64,000 bases of DNA, from positions 23,918,038 to 23,982,037 of the forward strand of contig NC_088879.1 in assembly GCF_032884065.1 (NCBI RefSeq), written 5' to 3'. Every line of letters starts with the position of its first letter. Positions within the stretch are counted from its first letter, which is position 1. Positions 42,398 through 57,594 of this stretch are shown here, piece by piece. The notes under the pieces were generated by a model. The model was given only the letters and a program-made list of their open reading frames with translations, was not told the DNA's origin and ran no database searches. This stretch comes from Artemia franciscana (lineage: Eukaryota > Arthropoda > Branchiopoda > Anostraca > Artemiidae). The translations under genes were made by a program, and so were the position numbers.

Positions 42398-43854
42398 GTA
42401 TGTGGAATTATTTGCCGCTGCGAAATCCTTTCACTCACATCGGGGGCGGCCAGCACGGTGAATTAAATTAATGATGAATATCTGGAATAGTTTTTTGGGT
42501 ACATTCGCAACCCACCTATCGTTAATGCTTAAGTTCAAAATACGACGAGTTGGTGCTCCAGCAAGCACATAGTCGGAAGTTTTTTATTTATATGGTCACC
42601 AATAATTTCATATTTAAATTGCATTAAATAATATGCAAGTAACGCGAAAGAAAGCTCCATTTTGCCAGTGCCTATCAATAACAATGCCATCCCTTAATTG
42701 TGCTCTTACTCCTTGAGGTGCAGTCCTTTTCAGTGGCATCAATTCTCAAAAATTTGTGAGGGTGGAAGGGGGTAAAATGTATTTTCAAAATCCTGGGGGG
42801 GGGGGGCAAAGAAATAAAACAAAACATGATGAAAATATAATACTTTATTAACAAAATTATGAAAACTACAATAAAGAACTATGGAAGGGCATATCATATT
42901 AAAATACGTAACCTAACCAAAATACCAACTAAACATTTAATTAAAATATAGCTTCAATGTATTTTCCCAGTGAGACGAAGCTAATTGTCTGGTATTAACA
43001 CCGTGAAAAACGAGTAATGTCTCATGTTCGCCATATTATACAAGTTTCTCGTATACTACCTAAGTACCGCTACTATTATTAAAAACTCCCTGCAACACCA
43101 AGCCGTCTGACGCCAAGACAGCTACGCACGCCCCCCCCCCGTAATCAGTCCAAAGATTCTCTCTTTAAGAAGTTCCAATTCTCTTTAAGTCCTTTCTTAA
43201 GACCTACTGCTTGCCAATTTGGGGGCTTCCTGCATCTCGTTCGGTTCTAGATAGATGACTGAAAGGGTGATCTTGGACATCCTTTGGTGAAAATCTCCTT
43301 CAAAAAGGTGCTTCCAAAATCCAGGAAAGGGAGCCAAAGAAATCTAGGAGGCACATGCCCCCCCCCCTCTTCAGTTGACACCGTTGATCTTTTTAATGTT
43401 GTGTTTAGGATCGGTTCAAATTTGGAAAGTTTTATTTTCCACCAGGGGACATTTTCCGTAGGGGGATGTTTTACGGGGATTAATCGCCGGGGGAGGGGTA
43501 AACGTTGGCCACCGAAAAATGGTAACATTTGTGGTTTCAAATACGGTTGGATAGTGCGAAACACCCGTCAATATTAAAACCCAAAATTAGATTCGACCGA
43601 ACGAACAAATTGTTTAGAAAAAATTAAAATTAGTAGCAACATTTAGAAGAAATAGTTCATACAAAATGGATAACCATAAAACTTCTTCGTTCCCTCCCCC
43701 TTCTTCATCGTTTCATATGCTTTTCAGCACCTGCACAGTTCCAGAAGTATGTGAGCCAATATGTCCAAATAACCATTTAAATCAGAAAGGCTGAAAGGTC
43801 CAAAGGTACGCTTCGGGTAGTCAGGAGTACAGAAGTAACAATTAATTTCAACAA
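42398..43854. other. Unassigned sequence
   Basis: Intron or intergenic sequence after the candidate exon. C-runs and G-runs at 42795, 43130 and 43360; two overlapping 100-residue frames at 43247-43577 are on opposite strands, look like repeat translation and match nothing I recognise. Confidence 0.45.
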
Positions 43855-46037
43855 GAGCTAAGAGCTCATATGATACTTGTGACGAGGCGAGAAGAGCTAA
43901 GAGCCAAGAGATCATATGGTATGAGCTCTAACAAAATTCTATGAATCAATAGATTGATTTAAAAAGGAAAATAAGAGACTTAATGCCGGTCAGGATTTAA
44001 AATAAGAGCTCTGAGTCACGATGTCCTTCTAAATATCGAAATTCATTAAGATCCGATCACCCACTCGTAAGTTATAAATACCTAATTTTTTCTAATTTTT
44101 CCTCTCCCTTTAGCCCCCAGATGGTCGAATCTCGGAAAACGACTTTATCATGTCAAATTGTGCAGCTCCCTGACACGCCTACCAATTTTCATCGTCCTAG
44201 CACGTCCAGAAGCACCGAACTCGCCAAATCATTGAACCCCTCCCCCCAACTCCTCCAAAGAGAGCGAATCCAGTACGATTCTGTCAATCACGTATCAAGG
44301 ACATTTGTTTATTCTATCCACCAAGCTTCATCCCGATTCCTCCACTCCAAGTGTTTTTCCAAGAAATCCCCCTCCAACTCCCCCCAATGTCAAAAGATCT
44401 GGTTGGGATTTGAAATAAGAACTCTGAGACATGAATTCCTTCTAAAAATCAAATTTCATTAAGATCCGATCTTCTATTCATAAGATAAAAATACCCCAAT
44501 TTTCACGTTTTCCAAGAATTCCAGTTTCCCCCTCCAACTCCCCCCAATGTCACATGATCTGGTCGGAATTTAAAATTAGAACTTTAAAGAACAGGATCCT
44601 TCTAAATATCAAATTTCATTAAGATCTGGTCACCATTTCGTAAGTTACAAATACCTCAATTTTCAAAATTAGATTCGTCCGGTTATGTCAGTCACGTATT
44701 TTAGACAGGTTTCTATTCTTCCCATCCAGTTTCATCCTGATCTCACCACTTTAAGTATTTTCTATGATTTCCGGTCCCCCCAACTGCCCCCCCCCAATTA
44801 CGCTTGATCCGGTTGAGATTTAAAATAAGAGATCTGAGTTATGAGAATCTTCTAAATATGAAGTTTCATGAAGATCCGATCACTCCTTCGTAAGTTAAAA
44901 TACGTAATTTTTTCTTATTTTTCAGAATTAGCCACCCCCCCCTAATAGAGCGGATCCGTTCCAATCATTTAAATCACTTATGTAAGACTTCTGCTTATTT
45001 TTCCCAACAAGTTTCATCCCGATCCCTCCAATCTAAGCGTTTTCCATGATTTTAGGTCCCCCCGCCCCAAACTTCCCCCAATGTCACCAGATCCGGTCAG
45101 GATTTAAAATAAGAGCTTTGAGACACAATATCCTTTCTAAATATCCTTCTAGATATCCTTCTCAATATCAAATTTAATTGGGATCCGATCACCCGTTCGT
45201 AAGTTAAAAATACCTCATTTTTTCTAATTTTTCAGAAATACCCCCCCCCCTCCAACTACCCCAAAGAGAGTGGATTCGTTCCGTTTATGTCAATCATGTA
45301 TCTAGGACTTGTGTTTATTTTTCCCACCAAGTTTCATCCCGATCCCTTCACTCTAAGTGTTTTCCAATTTTTAGGTTTCCCCCTCCCAAATCCCCCCCAA
45401 TGTCACCAGATCCGGTCGGGATTTAAAATAAGAGCTCTAAGACACGATATCCTTCTAAACATCAAATTTCATTGAGATCTGATCACCTGTTCGTAAGTTA
45501 AAAATACCTCATTTTTTCTAATTTTTCAGAATTACCCCCCCCCCCTAGCTACCCCAAAGAGAGCGGATCCGTTCCGATTATGTCAGTCATGTATCTGAAA
45601 CTTGTACTTATTTTTCCCATCAAGTTTCATCCCGATCCCTCCACTCGAAGTGTTTTCCAAGATTTTAGGTTTCCCCCCTCCAGCTCCCCCAATGTCATCA
45701 GATCCGGTCGGTATTTAAAATAAGAGCTCTGAGACACAATATCATTCCAAACATCAAATTTCATTAAGATCCCATCACCCGCTCATACGTTAAAAACACT
45801 TCATTTTTTCTATTTTTTCCGAATTAACCGGCTCCCACTCCCCCCCGCAGATGGTCAAATCGGGAATTTCTATTTCACGACTATTTCTAATTTAATCTGG
45901 TCTGGTCCCTGATACGCTTGCCAAATTTCATCGTCCTAGCTTACCTGGAAGTGCCTAAAGTAGCAAAACCGGGACCGACAGACCGACAGAATTTGCGATT
46001 GCTACATGTCACTTGGTTAATACCAAGTGCCATAAAA
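43855..46037 (+). repeat. Satellite-like array within the CACTTGGT-hairpin repeat family
   Basis: Same left end (AAGAGCTCATATGATACTTG) and right end (CACTTGGTTAATACCAAGTG CCATAAAAA) as 26245-27030, but the middle is amplified. GATCCGGTCGGGATTTAAAA or variants recur near 43986, 44395, 44557, 44806, 45089, 45409 and 45700, spacing 160-410 bp. Each unit has AAATTTCATTAAGATCCGAT, CGTAAGTTAAAAATACCTCA, a C-run and CAAGTTTCATCCCGATCCCT. Confidence 0.85.
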
Positions 46038-47400
46038 ACGAGAGCCCGAAAATGTACAAATAGGCCAAATAAGGCAGAGTCTTCGTAGATTTTCGTTGTG
46101 TGTGATTGAACAGCAAATTGCACTCTACAATTTGAGTGTTGGGGGACTTCCCCTTTCCCCTGTCTGTGGTAATTCATGTTCGTTTTAAGTTTGTTGTTAT
46201 GTTTGTTTTAATATGTGTTTGTTTTAATTTTTTTTATTATTCATAGTAATTTATGCTCTATTAGCATTAGAATGAGGAATTAAAGGTGCTTTCTAGCCAA
46301 TATTGCTTGAAAACCGATTGAAAACGAAAATTAACGCTGGAACAGAAATAGGCTGATCTTAAAACCACAAAATTGCTCCTGAAAAAATTGTAAAAGCTCA
46401 ATAAAATAGTTAAATGTCAATTTGAATTGTCGCTGAAATCACAGAGATAACAATTACAATAGAGGTCAGGTTGTGCAAACACTTTGCTGTCAGATTTCGC
46501 CACCCGAAGTCAATCCATTAACAAGGTCAACTAGCAAAAACCTGACTTGTATTTGTTTTCCTATATCCATATACGGTGAAAAAAAAGTTCTTACACTCGC
46601 GATTATGAGCTTATAATCAAGTAATGTAAAAATTGTCTTGGCTCTTAGAAACGAATAGTCAGGCTTACCACCACCCTCTCTTCCCAAGATCAGAAAGGAC
46701 GCCCGATCGCTGAGCTCCTGCTCGCTGAGCTCTTGGCCCATAATAATAATCTTCGATTAGTACTTTACCGAAAGTATTTTTGTGTGTAAAAAAATTAGTT
46801 AGTTAGAAATCGCAAGTGTTTTCTTTACCGATTTTTTATTTAAAGCAAAACCACAAATAAATTAAATTATGAACCTTGGCTAATAACTCAAAATTTAACT
46901 ATTTTGAAACTAAATTGAGTCAAAATAAAAAGTACACGATTGGAGTCGCCATGACCGAAACCCTACAGTCCTCTGGCTTGAACAACAAGGGAAACCAGTT
47001 TTTTCAATAGGAAGCACTGATGTGTCCTATTTTTTTTCTGTTTTTACCTTCTTCAGTGCTAGCAGGGCACTGGAACACTTTTTTTATAGAAATTTTTGCA
47101 AATCCATTTAAAAGCCCGTTTTTTCCTACCCATTTAGAAACCATTTTCCTTTTTCTCTAGTTGAGCTGGTATAATTACTCGAACACCAGGGAGGATTCTA
47201 AGCAATATCAACAAAACTAATAAGAAAAAAATATACATCTTTACCTTTTTTTGTCTCAGTTTTACCATAGAAATCAACAAACGAATTAAAAAACAAATAT
47301 TAAAGTTTCTTTCAAACCCAACCTGATAATAGGAGGCTTAGTAAATTCGGGCAAAGATGTAATTAGAAAAAAAGAAACATATCAAGCGAAGTAAATCCCC
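46038..47400. other. Unassigned sequence
   Basis: No recognised feature. Contains short matches to the foldback family (ATTCATGTTCGTTTTAAGTT near 46175). Confidence 0.5.
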
Positions 47401-48130
47401 CAACTGAAAATTTGCCCCCCAGTGCCCCCCCAAAAATGTATGCTTCCCAATAACAAATACTTTACGTAAATAATGGGCAAATCTTTCAACTTAAAGACCT
47501 GTCCCCATAGACTGTGGATTTTTTGTTTCCAAAGGTATAGTTATTGGGGTTTTCAACTATGTTGAATAAAATGGCTATGTCAAAATTTCGACCCGCGATC
47601 TTCTGGAAAAAGGGGGCATTAAAGAGGGCTAGTAGCCTCTAATCTTTTTGGTTACTCAAAAGGGGCACAAGAACTTTTGATTTCCGTTCAGATTACCCCT
47701 CAACTGATGTTCTAGAAACACTTGGTGGTCGATACGGTTATCCCTGGAAAAAAAACAAATACAAAAAACACATCCATGATCGCTCTTCTGGGAAAAAACA
47801 CGAATTCGAAATTTTTGCAAATAAGGGTTTGAAACCTCTATAGTAGGATTCTTTTACACGCTGAATCTGATTGTGTGGTCTTTATTAAGATTCTTTAACT
47901 TTTGGGAACGTTTACCCCTTTTTCGAAATTCAGGCAAATTTTCTCAGAATTGGAACTTTTGATGGGTAAACTGAAACTTAATGAAACCTATACATCTGGA
48001 ATCAACATAATAAGCAAATTATTTTGATATATCTGTTGGTATCAAAATTTTGTTTTGTAGGATTTCGGTTACTATTGAGCCGCGTCGGTATTGAGCCTTA
48101 CTTACAGTTAGTTATTACGAACTGTTTGAT
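47401..48130 (+). repeat. AAACACGCATCCGTGATC repeat, copy 3
   Basis: Matches copies 1 and 2 from about 47660, and copy 2 further left (ACTTCCCAATAACAAATAC, GTTGAATAAAATGGCTATGT). Confidence 0.7.
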
Positions 48131-48511
48131 ATATGTTGGAGAAACCAACAAAATTTAGAAAATAAACTCTTGCAGCACAAAATTGTGATATATTAATCTT
48201 CGAAGTACGATAAAAAAGAATAAGAAATCTCCGATTCAGCCGTTATAGAACATAGTTTAATGTTTTAATGTCATAGTTTTATGTTTAATGAAGCAAAATT
48301 AATGGATAATTGTATTTAGCTATTACAAACTTTTGTGAAATTATAGAAATTAGATAAAAGTTGTTTTTAGGTATAACGGAGTTTGTACAAATAGAGAAAA
48401 AATATGAATATTGATTAAATTCATTTTATAATAGTTTAATAATAAATAAAAAACAGGCTAAAAATCTGTGTACTCTTAATAGTAAAGAAGATTGAGAAAT
48501 ACATATATCTA
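48131..48511. other. Unassigned AT-rich sequence
   Basis: Nothing recognised before the Helitron array. Confidence 0.5.
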
Positions 48512-49361
48512 TCTATATATAAAAATAAGTTGTCTGTCTGTCTGTGGATGGATCAGGTGACGTCACCTGAAAAAACTGGATCAGGTGACGTCAAAACTGA
48601 AAAAACTAAAAAAAGGCAAAAACTACAAAAAAACTAAAAACTAATAAAAAAAATAAAAAAGCTAAAAAACTAAAAAAACTAAAAAAAGGCAAAAACTACA
48701 AAAAAAACTAAAAACTAATAAAAAAGCTAAAAAACTAAAAAAACTAAAAAAAGGCAAAAACTACAAAAAAAACTGAAAACTAATAAAAAAAATAAAAAAG
48801 CTAAAAAACTAAAAAAACTAAAAAAACTAAAAAAAGGTAAAAAACTAAAAAAACTAAAAACTAAAAAAAACTAAAAAAAAAGGAAAAAACTGAAAAATAA
48901 GCTAAAATAAAGGTAAAAACTAATAAAAAACTAAAAAAAAACTGAAAAAACTAAAAAAAGGCAAAAACTACAAAAAAAAAACTAAAAACTAATAAAAAAA
49001 GTAAAAAAGCTAAAAAACTAAAAAAACTAAAAAAACTAAAAAAAGGTAAAAAACTAAAAAAAAAAAAAATAAAAAAAAAATAAAAAAAAGGAAAAAACTG
49101 AAAAATAAGCTAAAATAAAGGTAAAAACCAATAAAAAACTAAAAAGAAAAAAAGGAAAAAACTAAAAAAAATCTTCATCTAAAAAACTAAAAAAAAACTA
49201 AAAAAGGTAAAAACTAAAAGAACTAAAAAAGAAAAAAATAAATGACGAAACTCAAAGAGAAAGCGACCAGGACAAAAGGAATGTTCGATTAGCAATCAAC
49301 AAAGCACCGGGACACAGGGAGTATAAATGACGACCAGGACATAAGTAAAAAAAAAAAACTA
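48512..49361 (+). mobile_element. Helitron array, unit 1 (truncated)
   Basis: TC at 48512 preceded by A; 5' TGACGTCA palindromes; long A-rich field of CTAAAAAACTAAAAAAACTA type units; then GCGACCAGGACA and ATAAGT plus an A-run and CTA. It stops there, with no hairpin, and unit 2 begins. Confidence 0.82.
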
Positions 49362-49900
49362 TCTATATATATAAAAATAAGTTGTCTGTGGATCTGTGGA
49401 TCGTGGATCAGGTGACGTCACCTGAAAAAACTGGATCAGGTGACGTCAAAACTGAAAAAACTAAAAAAAGGCAAAAACTACAAAAAAAACTAAAAACTAA
49501 TAAAAAAAATAAAAAAGCTAAAAAACTAAAAAAACTAAAAAAAGGCAAAAACTACAAAAAAAACTAAAAACTAATTAAAAAAGCTAAAAAACTAAAAAAA
49601 CTAAAAAAAAGGCAAAAACTACAAAAAAAACTAAAAACTAATAAAAAAAATAAAAAAGCTAAAAAACTAATAAAAAACTAAAAAGAAAAAAAGGAAAAAA
49701 CTAAAAAAAATTTTCATCTAAAAAACTAAAAAAAAACTAAAAAAGGTAAAAACTAAAAGAACTAAAAAAGAAAAAAATAAATGACGAAACTCAAAGAGAA
49801 AGCGACCAGGACAAAAGGAATGTTCGATTAGCAATCAACAAAGCACCGGGACACAGGGAGTATAAATGACGACCAGGACATAAGTAAAAAAAAAAAACTA
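49362..49900 (+). mobile_element. Helitron array, unit 2 (truncated)
   Basis: A 539-bp unit starting TCTATATATATAAAAATAAG and ending at the same ATAAGT-A(n)-CTA junction as unit 1. Its first 200 bp are identical to unit 3. Shorter A-rich field than unit 1. Confidence 0.85.
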
Positions 49901-51514
<1,614 letters not shown>

Positions 51515-52680
51515 TAGATTATATAAGTTTGATTATAAAATGTCAGATAAACTTTGAAAAAGTCAATAAGCTTGTTTTGCTACGCAAAAGAAGTATTAAA
51601 TTTATTAAACACAATTGTTTCTTGAGCTGTTCTTTGTTTTTAATTAGTTTAACCTAGAGTATACGTAAAATTTTTAACTGAAAATCCTCTTTCCTTTTGT
51701 TAGTCCCATATCAGATGATTAATTCACACACATACATAGAACAGTATGTAACAGACATTCTGGCATATGCCATATGTATTCTTGCGTGATTGGAGTTTAT
51801 TTAAATGTAAATTTGCAGGAATTTCCTTTCGTCATTTTTTTTTATTTTTAGTATGGTTATTGCATGTTTGTTTTTTTAAGGGTTCGTTTAAGCCAGTTTT
51901 TTTTTGACGTCCATAAAGGCTCCTGACAAATTTGGACTTCTAGTATTATTTCTGCGTCAATGCGTTTTTTAATTTCTGACCGTCTTAAAAAATTGTAGCT
52001 GTTATTGATACATTTCGTTTCAATTCAATATAGAAATGACACTAATTTATTGATGGATCGAGGAAGTTTTTTTTTTTTTAACTAAGCAACGGAATAGGCT
52101 TTAAAATTGGTCTAGGCCAAGTTTACAGTAAGTTGACCTATAAATGTCAAAGCTGTATCTGAACTTTCATAAAGATGTTGCTAATAAAATAAAACTAGAC
52201 CTACGTTGTCTGAGCAGCTTGAAGTGTTGCGGCAACCTTTCTCCGGCTTCGCCGAATAAAATGTTGCGAGAGCAACACTTTGGTTTTGTTTCTTTGCTAT
52301 CGGTTAAACGCTGAAATTGTCAGCCTATCGAAGCTTTTAAAACGTTAAGTTCAAAGAAGAACGCGATCAGTAATCACATGATCAAATTCTATTCCTCGGC
52401 GTTGAAAAAACAACAATAACAAAAGAATATCGAAAGAAGGGACTAAATTGACTTTGCAGCCAGTTAAAATTTATCCTTTTCAATCGTAGACATCGTGACG
52501 GATGAAAACTTGGCACAACATCTTACATAATTTAGTTGGTATTATAAAGCTATCCGTAACTTTTCAGGATTAAAATACCATAGGTGACACTAATTATTAC
52601 GAAACTACCTCATTGTTTTATGTTATCGTTTGTACCCGTTGCGTAAACACTTAATTCTAGGTTAGTTAATATGGGTAGGC
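51515..52680. other. Unassigned sequence
   Basis: No coding remnant. A small hairpin-rich stretch at 52220-52290 (CTCCGGCTTCGCCGAA; TGTTGCGAGAGCAACA) could be the core of a short foldback element. Confidence 0.45.
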
Positions 52681-52960
52681 TACACCAACTAGCAAAAGTT
52701 ACAATCCACTCTTCCCTGAAGATGATTGTAACCTAACAGACGATTATTACTTACAAGTCCCCTGCATGTCTTACCACTGGAACCAAATTGGTCTTACCAT
52801 CAAATACACCGGAAACAAATAATAGGTACACCAACTAGCCGAAGTTGCAAACCCCTTATTGCCGAAGATGATTATAGTCTAACAGCTGACTGTTGCTTAC
52901 AAGTCCTCTACTTTTCTCACAATTGGTGTCGGTCTATTTTTGGTTTCAGTGTGTACCCTA
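52681..52960 (+). repeat. 146-bp tandem repeat, two copies
   Basis: TACACCAACTAGC starts copies at 52681 and 52827; GAAGATGATT and CTTACAAGTCC recur at matching positions. A third copy may begin near 52950. Confidence 0.75.
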
Positions 52961-53929
52961 CTATTGAAGTTGTCAACCCCTTGAAACTTTCAAACTAGTA
53001 TATCTCATGAAGGAATTTTTTACCAAAAAATGGATGATATATACTTTGATCAGCTCATCAAGAGCTATCGATTGCCGTCGAAAAAAAATTATATCTGTCT
53101 TTTTGCTGTAGGCCAACTTTTTAACGTCACCACGTAGAAAGGAGCAAAGGATAAGCTCCAATTTCTTTAGCAATGACAGAACTTTTAAAGTTTAAGAGGT
53201 ACATCTGATAACATTTCTCTACCTCAATTCAAAGTCCGGAAAAACAAATGATAAACCCAGCCGAAATCACGGCAGCACTTTCGGACCCGTGGGAAAATGC
53301 CACTTTTTTGCTTCTGTAATTTTTTCTATTTATCACTCAAAGAAGACATATTGGCTGTGGGGACGGGTAACTGCCGTATGTATTTAACACTTATAGATTT
53401 TAGTCCATATTCAATTTGAAAGGGGTGCCTGCCAGCTTGCCTGCTAGAGCGGAGCTTTCACCTCGAAAGCAGAAACATGATTTGATGAAACGAAAGCTTG
53501 GCTGCACAACTTCAGATACTTCTCTATGACACAGGCTATATAACTCCACTTCACTTCGCACACCATAGGCTCTGGCTCGTGGACAAGCTAAAACCATCCT
53601 TTTTGGCCCCAGGCAAGAGTTCCGCGGAGTTTTCCAAAATGTAATGTCATATTCATCAATCCGGCCTGAGGTCCACACTTTCCGTAAAAAATGGCACAGG
53701 TTAGACCCTTACCAGTTTCCAGGAATAAGCCGAGATCGGCGGCATTGGAAAAACGGTACAAAACCAAAGTATTGCTCTCGCAACACAAAGACAAATAACT
53801 ATCAATTTCGATTAATCTCTCTGTGCAAATCGGTTATGTAAAACCACTTTATGCAAGACGGCACGTACAAATTTGTCAACCCAGTCTCTCTCGAATTTAA
53901 TTATTATGGTCTATAAAATCGAATTAATA
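52961..53929. other. Unassigned sequence
   Basis: Two overlapping minus-strand frames of 68-92 residues (53400-53794) match nothing I recognise. No splice-supported exon seen. Confidence 0.45.
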
Positions 53930-55710
53930 AAAAAAAAAGTTTTTCCGAGGGAAGTAAAGAGCGAAGTTGAAACTTAAAATGGACGAATATTATTTCTTCA
54001 CAGCCTGTCTAATATATGTCAATAAAACTAGTACAAAAAACAACAACTAATTATGTTTCCCTATGATTTTAGCATTATGGAAAACTAGCGCTTTACTGAA
54101 AACACAAAAGTTAAGTATGAAAAACAGGCATATTGATTTGGTAGTCAAAAGTGAGTATGTAGCCTGACAACAATTTTTTTTTATTTTTAAGAATTAACGA
54201 CGCTTCTTGACTACTAAGGTCCCTGCGTCGGCCCTGCAGTGCATTCCTGCAGCGTGATTCGATCTCTTGGTCCCGTATTACCAAGCTAAGGTCAAATCCA
54301 CTGCGCCACCACAGGACGCCTGACAACAATAAATAAATGTATAAAGCTTTTCATAGTCTTATACCAGTTGTGACATCAGGAACTTTCAGTATGCAATTCA
54401 AATTATCTTAAGAACATAAGCGTAAAATTAAATACATTTTAATAGCCAGGAAATAGTTAAACAGCAAACAGAAATATTGGATTGACTTAACAGGTAGCAT
54501 TTTGGTCTCACCAGCTATAATACTAATAGTGACTAATACACATTCTTGAATTGTAAGAAATATTCTTTAGAATTACTTGAAATGAAGATCAAATAAGACA
54601 TAATATGAACTCTGGAAATCCGATAATTTCTGTCTTTTAATTTAAAAAAACAAAGTTTTTCCGAGGGAAGTAAAGAGCGAAGTTGAAACTTAAAACAGAC
54701 TTGAAACTTAAAACGACGAAGGAAGGTGTGGTAGCCTCCTAATGTTTCAGTAGCTAAGTCATGAGCAGACGATTTTTGAAACTTACTAAGGGGGCTGGGA
54801 GGGGGAGTGTATTTGAGGAGCTTTTGTAAACCTCCTGTTAAGGGTTCTAGAACATAACTATTACAATACCTGTTTTGTACTTCAGAGCTTTTCCTTTTAA
54901 GAAGTGGCACCGAAAATGTTGTTTTCAGTTATGTATCGCACTTAAGGATGGTAAACTTGATGAAAAAAAAAAAGCATGTATATATGAGCAATATCTTTCA
55001 AATAAACTAGTAAAAATCACTCTTATAAGTTCTGCTAGCCCAATAGCCCCAAGTTTTCCACTTGAGACATGACACCAAAATGCCATTTTTAGTGCCATTT
55101 GGAACTTGTAGATGGTGGAATTTGTAGGAAGAACTTAGATATGAGCAATGTCTTTCGTATGAGCTATAAAAAGTCTGTCTACGATGTTCTGGTAGCCTGC
55201 CAGTACCCCCTTGAGAAATGGCACAAAAGTGCCATATTGCACTTACAGATGGCAGAATCTATAAAAAGCACGTTGATTTGTGAACTAGCCTTTGAATAAG
55301 CCATGAGGCATCTCTCTATGATGTTCTGGCAGCCCTCTAGGCCAGCTGAAAAAAAAAACAAAAACGGGAGACAGATCAGTGCCACCGACGCAAAAAATTC
55401 ATTTCCCTTGTTGTTCAAGGAGGGGTACTGTAATTTCCCTGCAGAAGGTTTTCGACCATGGTGAATCCATTGGTACACTTTTCATGTTGATCTGACACCA
55501 TTTTTGATTGGATTCCGGCTATTTTTCAAAATCATCACAAACTTCTTTTCTCAATAAACTTTCACTTTTAAGACGAACCGAAATAATAGTTACCATTCCT
55601 GAGTCTGTGTCAGTTGGCAATTTTTTTCACCAGGCAGTTTCTTTTCAAAACACTTTTTTAACCTTTTGTCACTAATGGCTGTGGTTCACTCATTACTAGG
55701 TTGACAAAGA
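53930..55710 (+). repeat. 1.6-1.8-kb repeat family, copy with SINE insertion
   Basis: Begins TTTTTCCGAGGGAAGTAAAG and ends in the TTAACCTTTTGTCACTAATG region. Between about 54870 and 55350 it holds three units of roughly 145-165 bp, each with AAATGGCACCAAAAGTGCCA-like, ATGAGCAAT and CTACGATGTTCTGGTAGCCT segments. The copy at 59960-61530 parallels it nearly throughout. A SINE interrupts it at 54175. Confidence 0.75.
54175..54317 (-). mobile_element. tRNA-derived SINE with 13-bp target-site duplication
   Basis: On the minus strand: GTCCTGTGGTGGCGCAGTGG, with A box TGGCGCAGTGG (54298-54308) and B box AGATCGAATCACG (54253-54265), then a non-tRNA body (GGCCGACGCAGGGACC, AAGAAGCGTCGTTAATTC) and an A-rich tail. 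GCCTGACAACAAT flanks it at 54162-54174 and 54318-54330. The matching position of the sister repeat (about 60195-60209) has a single copy of this sequence and no SINE. Confidence 0.9.
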
Positions 55711-57594
55711 GAATAGTTTTTGGTTCTCATGAGATATCAGTGAAGTTTTCACTAAAGCGCCCATTTTACATTCGATAATTAGCTTCCTCGCTTCATGTAC
55801 TGTATCATAAGAAATCACTGGATTTAGGAGAAAATAATTAGTTTTGGAATTGGAATCACTAGAACCACTAGCCGAAAAAATCACTAGAAATAATGCAATC
55901 AACACCAATCTAAATCAATACCAGCTCGTGAGTATTAAAAAAATGCTTAAACTCTAACTTAAAAATTCCATCTCAAAATCTGGATTGCCCCCTCACATTG
56001 TGAAACTCACTATCTTACGGGAAGTAATACTACATGACGATAAAAGCACTATCTTCAAAAATTGTTTCTGTGTTAGGTGTTAAACTGACGATTTTTGCAA
56101 AAATTTATTCCTTTCAAAATTTAATGACTAACAGAAAATACTAAAAAGTATCATTTACTTTTTAGACTATTTATGATTGATTTTGAGGTTATCATATGTT
56201 GGATTCCCCCCTCCATCTTCTTATCATATCTCTGTTTCTTGTGGTTGATGTTATTTCTTTCTTATTTTGAAATATGTAGCCTTGGTTCGAGCGTAGCTCA
56301 CTGTCAGGTCCGGTTTTATATTTCTGTTTGTCCATTTTCTGTCTTAAATTAAATCTCAAATTTTTAATCTTAACACAACTTCTACAAGTCACTATTTCGG
56401 AAAAAGGATAAAAAAAATTAGCGCAAATGTACTTTCTTTGATGACCCTAGTCAAGATCTGACCTTTTTCGATTTTTTTTAATATTTAATTAGCTCAGAAA
56501 CAAAAATTAATTTGGAAATAGCTTTGTTCAAAACTTTTCTTTTCATTGAAAGCCTGAGGGATTAGCAGGTCTTTGAACGAGAAAAAAATATTGTCGCCGA
56601 GTCATTGTCTTTTCCTTCATACTGTATTTGCGTAATACCATATAGCTAGTGGTTAAAACACGAATCACGTCTACAATTGAGCTGTTTAGGAGGAAAATAT
56701 AGTAAATTTACTGTCAGCACTCCATTACTTAATTGAATCTTTGAACGTATGTGATTTAATTAACCGTGTATGCTGATCAGGTACCTTAATCTTTCAGATA
56801 AAAAGTTGAATTACAAAATAAATACTTTACCTTCAATTTTTTAATCTTTTCACTAGCAAGTTTTATTGACTTTTCACAAGACTTCTATTAGAACACCCTC
56901 CTCTCTCTAACACCTAACTAACCATCAAATAATAACAAAATATATCCGTAGATGCTTGGTAAATGGTTCGATAAATGGTACGATGGAAAATAGCTCAATT
57001 CATTAGGAATAACACAATTTTGAGGACGTTTTTGATGTTCGCTTTAAGCTTCTGGCCATTGTTCAATTTTTTTCTAACTTTCGTGTTTTCTTTTAGCCTG
57101 AAACGTATTTTTGTACTCCTATACGAATTGATTCGAAGAAGGACTATTATATAAGTAAGTAGATTTTGCTTAGATTTTGAATTAGTTATTTTCAACATTT
57201 CTTTGGTCCTTATATTATAAAATTTAGACTAAAAGTCTTAATAATTCAGACTTTTATATGACACTTCTCGTAACAATTTTCTAAAGACAATGCAGTATGT
57301 AAAAATTTAGGAAGGCTCGTACTTTTTCCAAATCAATAGTCTAAGGATGTTTGTAGCTCATTTTTGAGCTACTGAGCTACTCTTTTGAGCTGTATAATAA
57401 AAAGGTGTGCAAACAAATGAATTAATCAAGATGGTTATGATGGATAGGATGTTCATGTCAACCGTAATTGGTGAATGGTTATATTCGTAGATGGCCAAAC
57501 TTGGCATTTTTGCCAATCCTGTTGAGGCCAAAAACACGACGCCTTCGAATGGGTTATGAAGCTATTGTATACCTGATTCAAACGGAGCTTGGAA
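55711..57594. other. Unassigned AT-rich sequence
   Basis: No gene, repeat array or mobile element recognised in this stretch. Confidence 0.5.

Noticed and set aside
43247-43577. Overlapping frames of about 100 residues on both strands
   Set aside because: Low-complexity C- and G-runs, no domain, no splice context.
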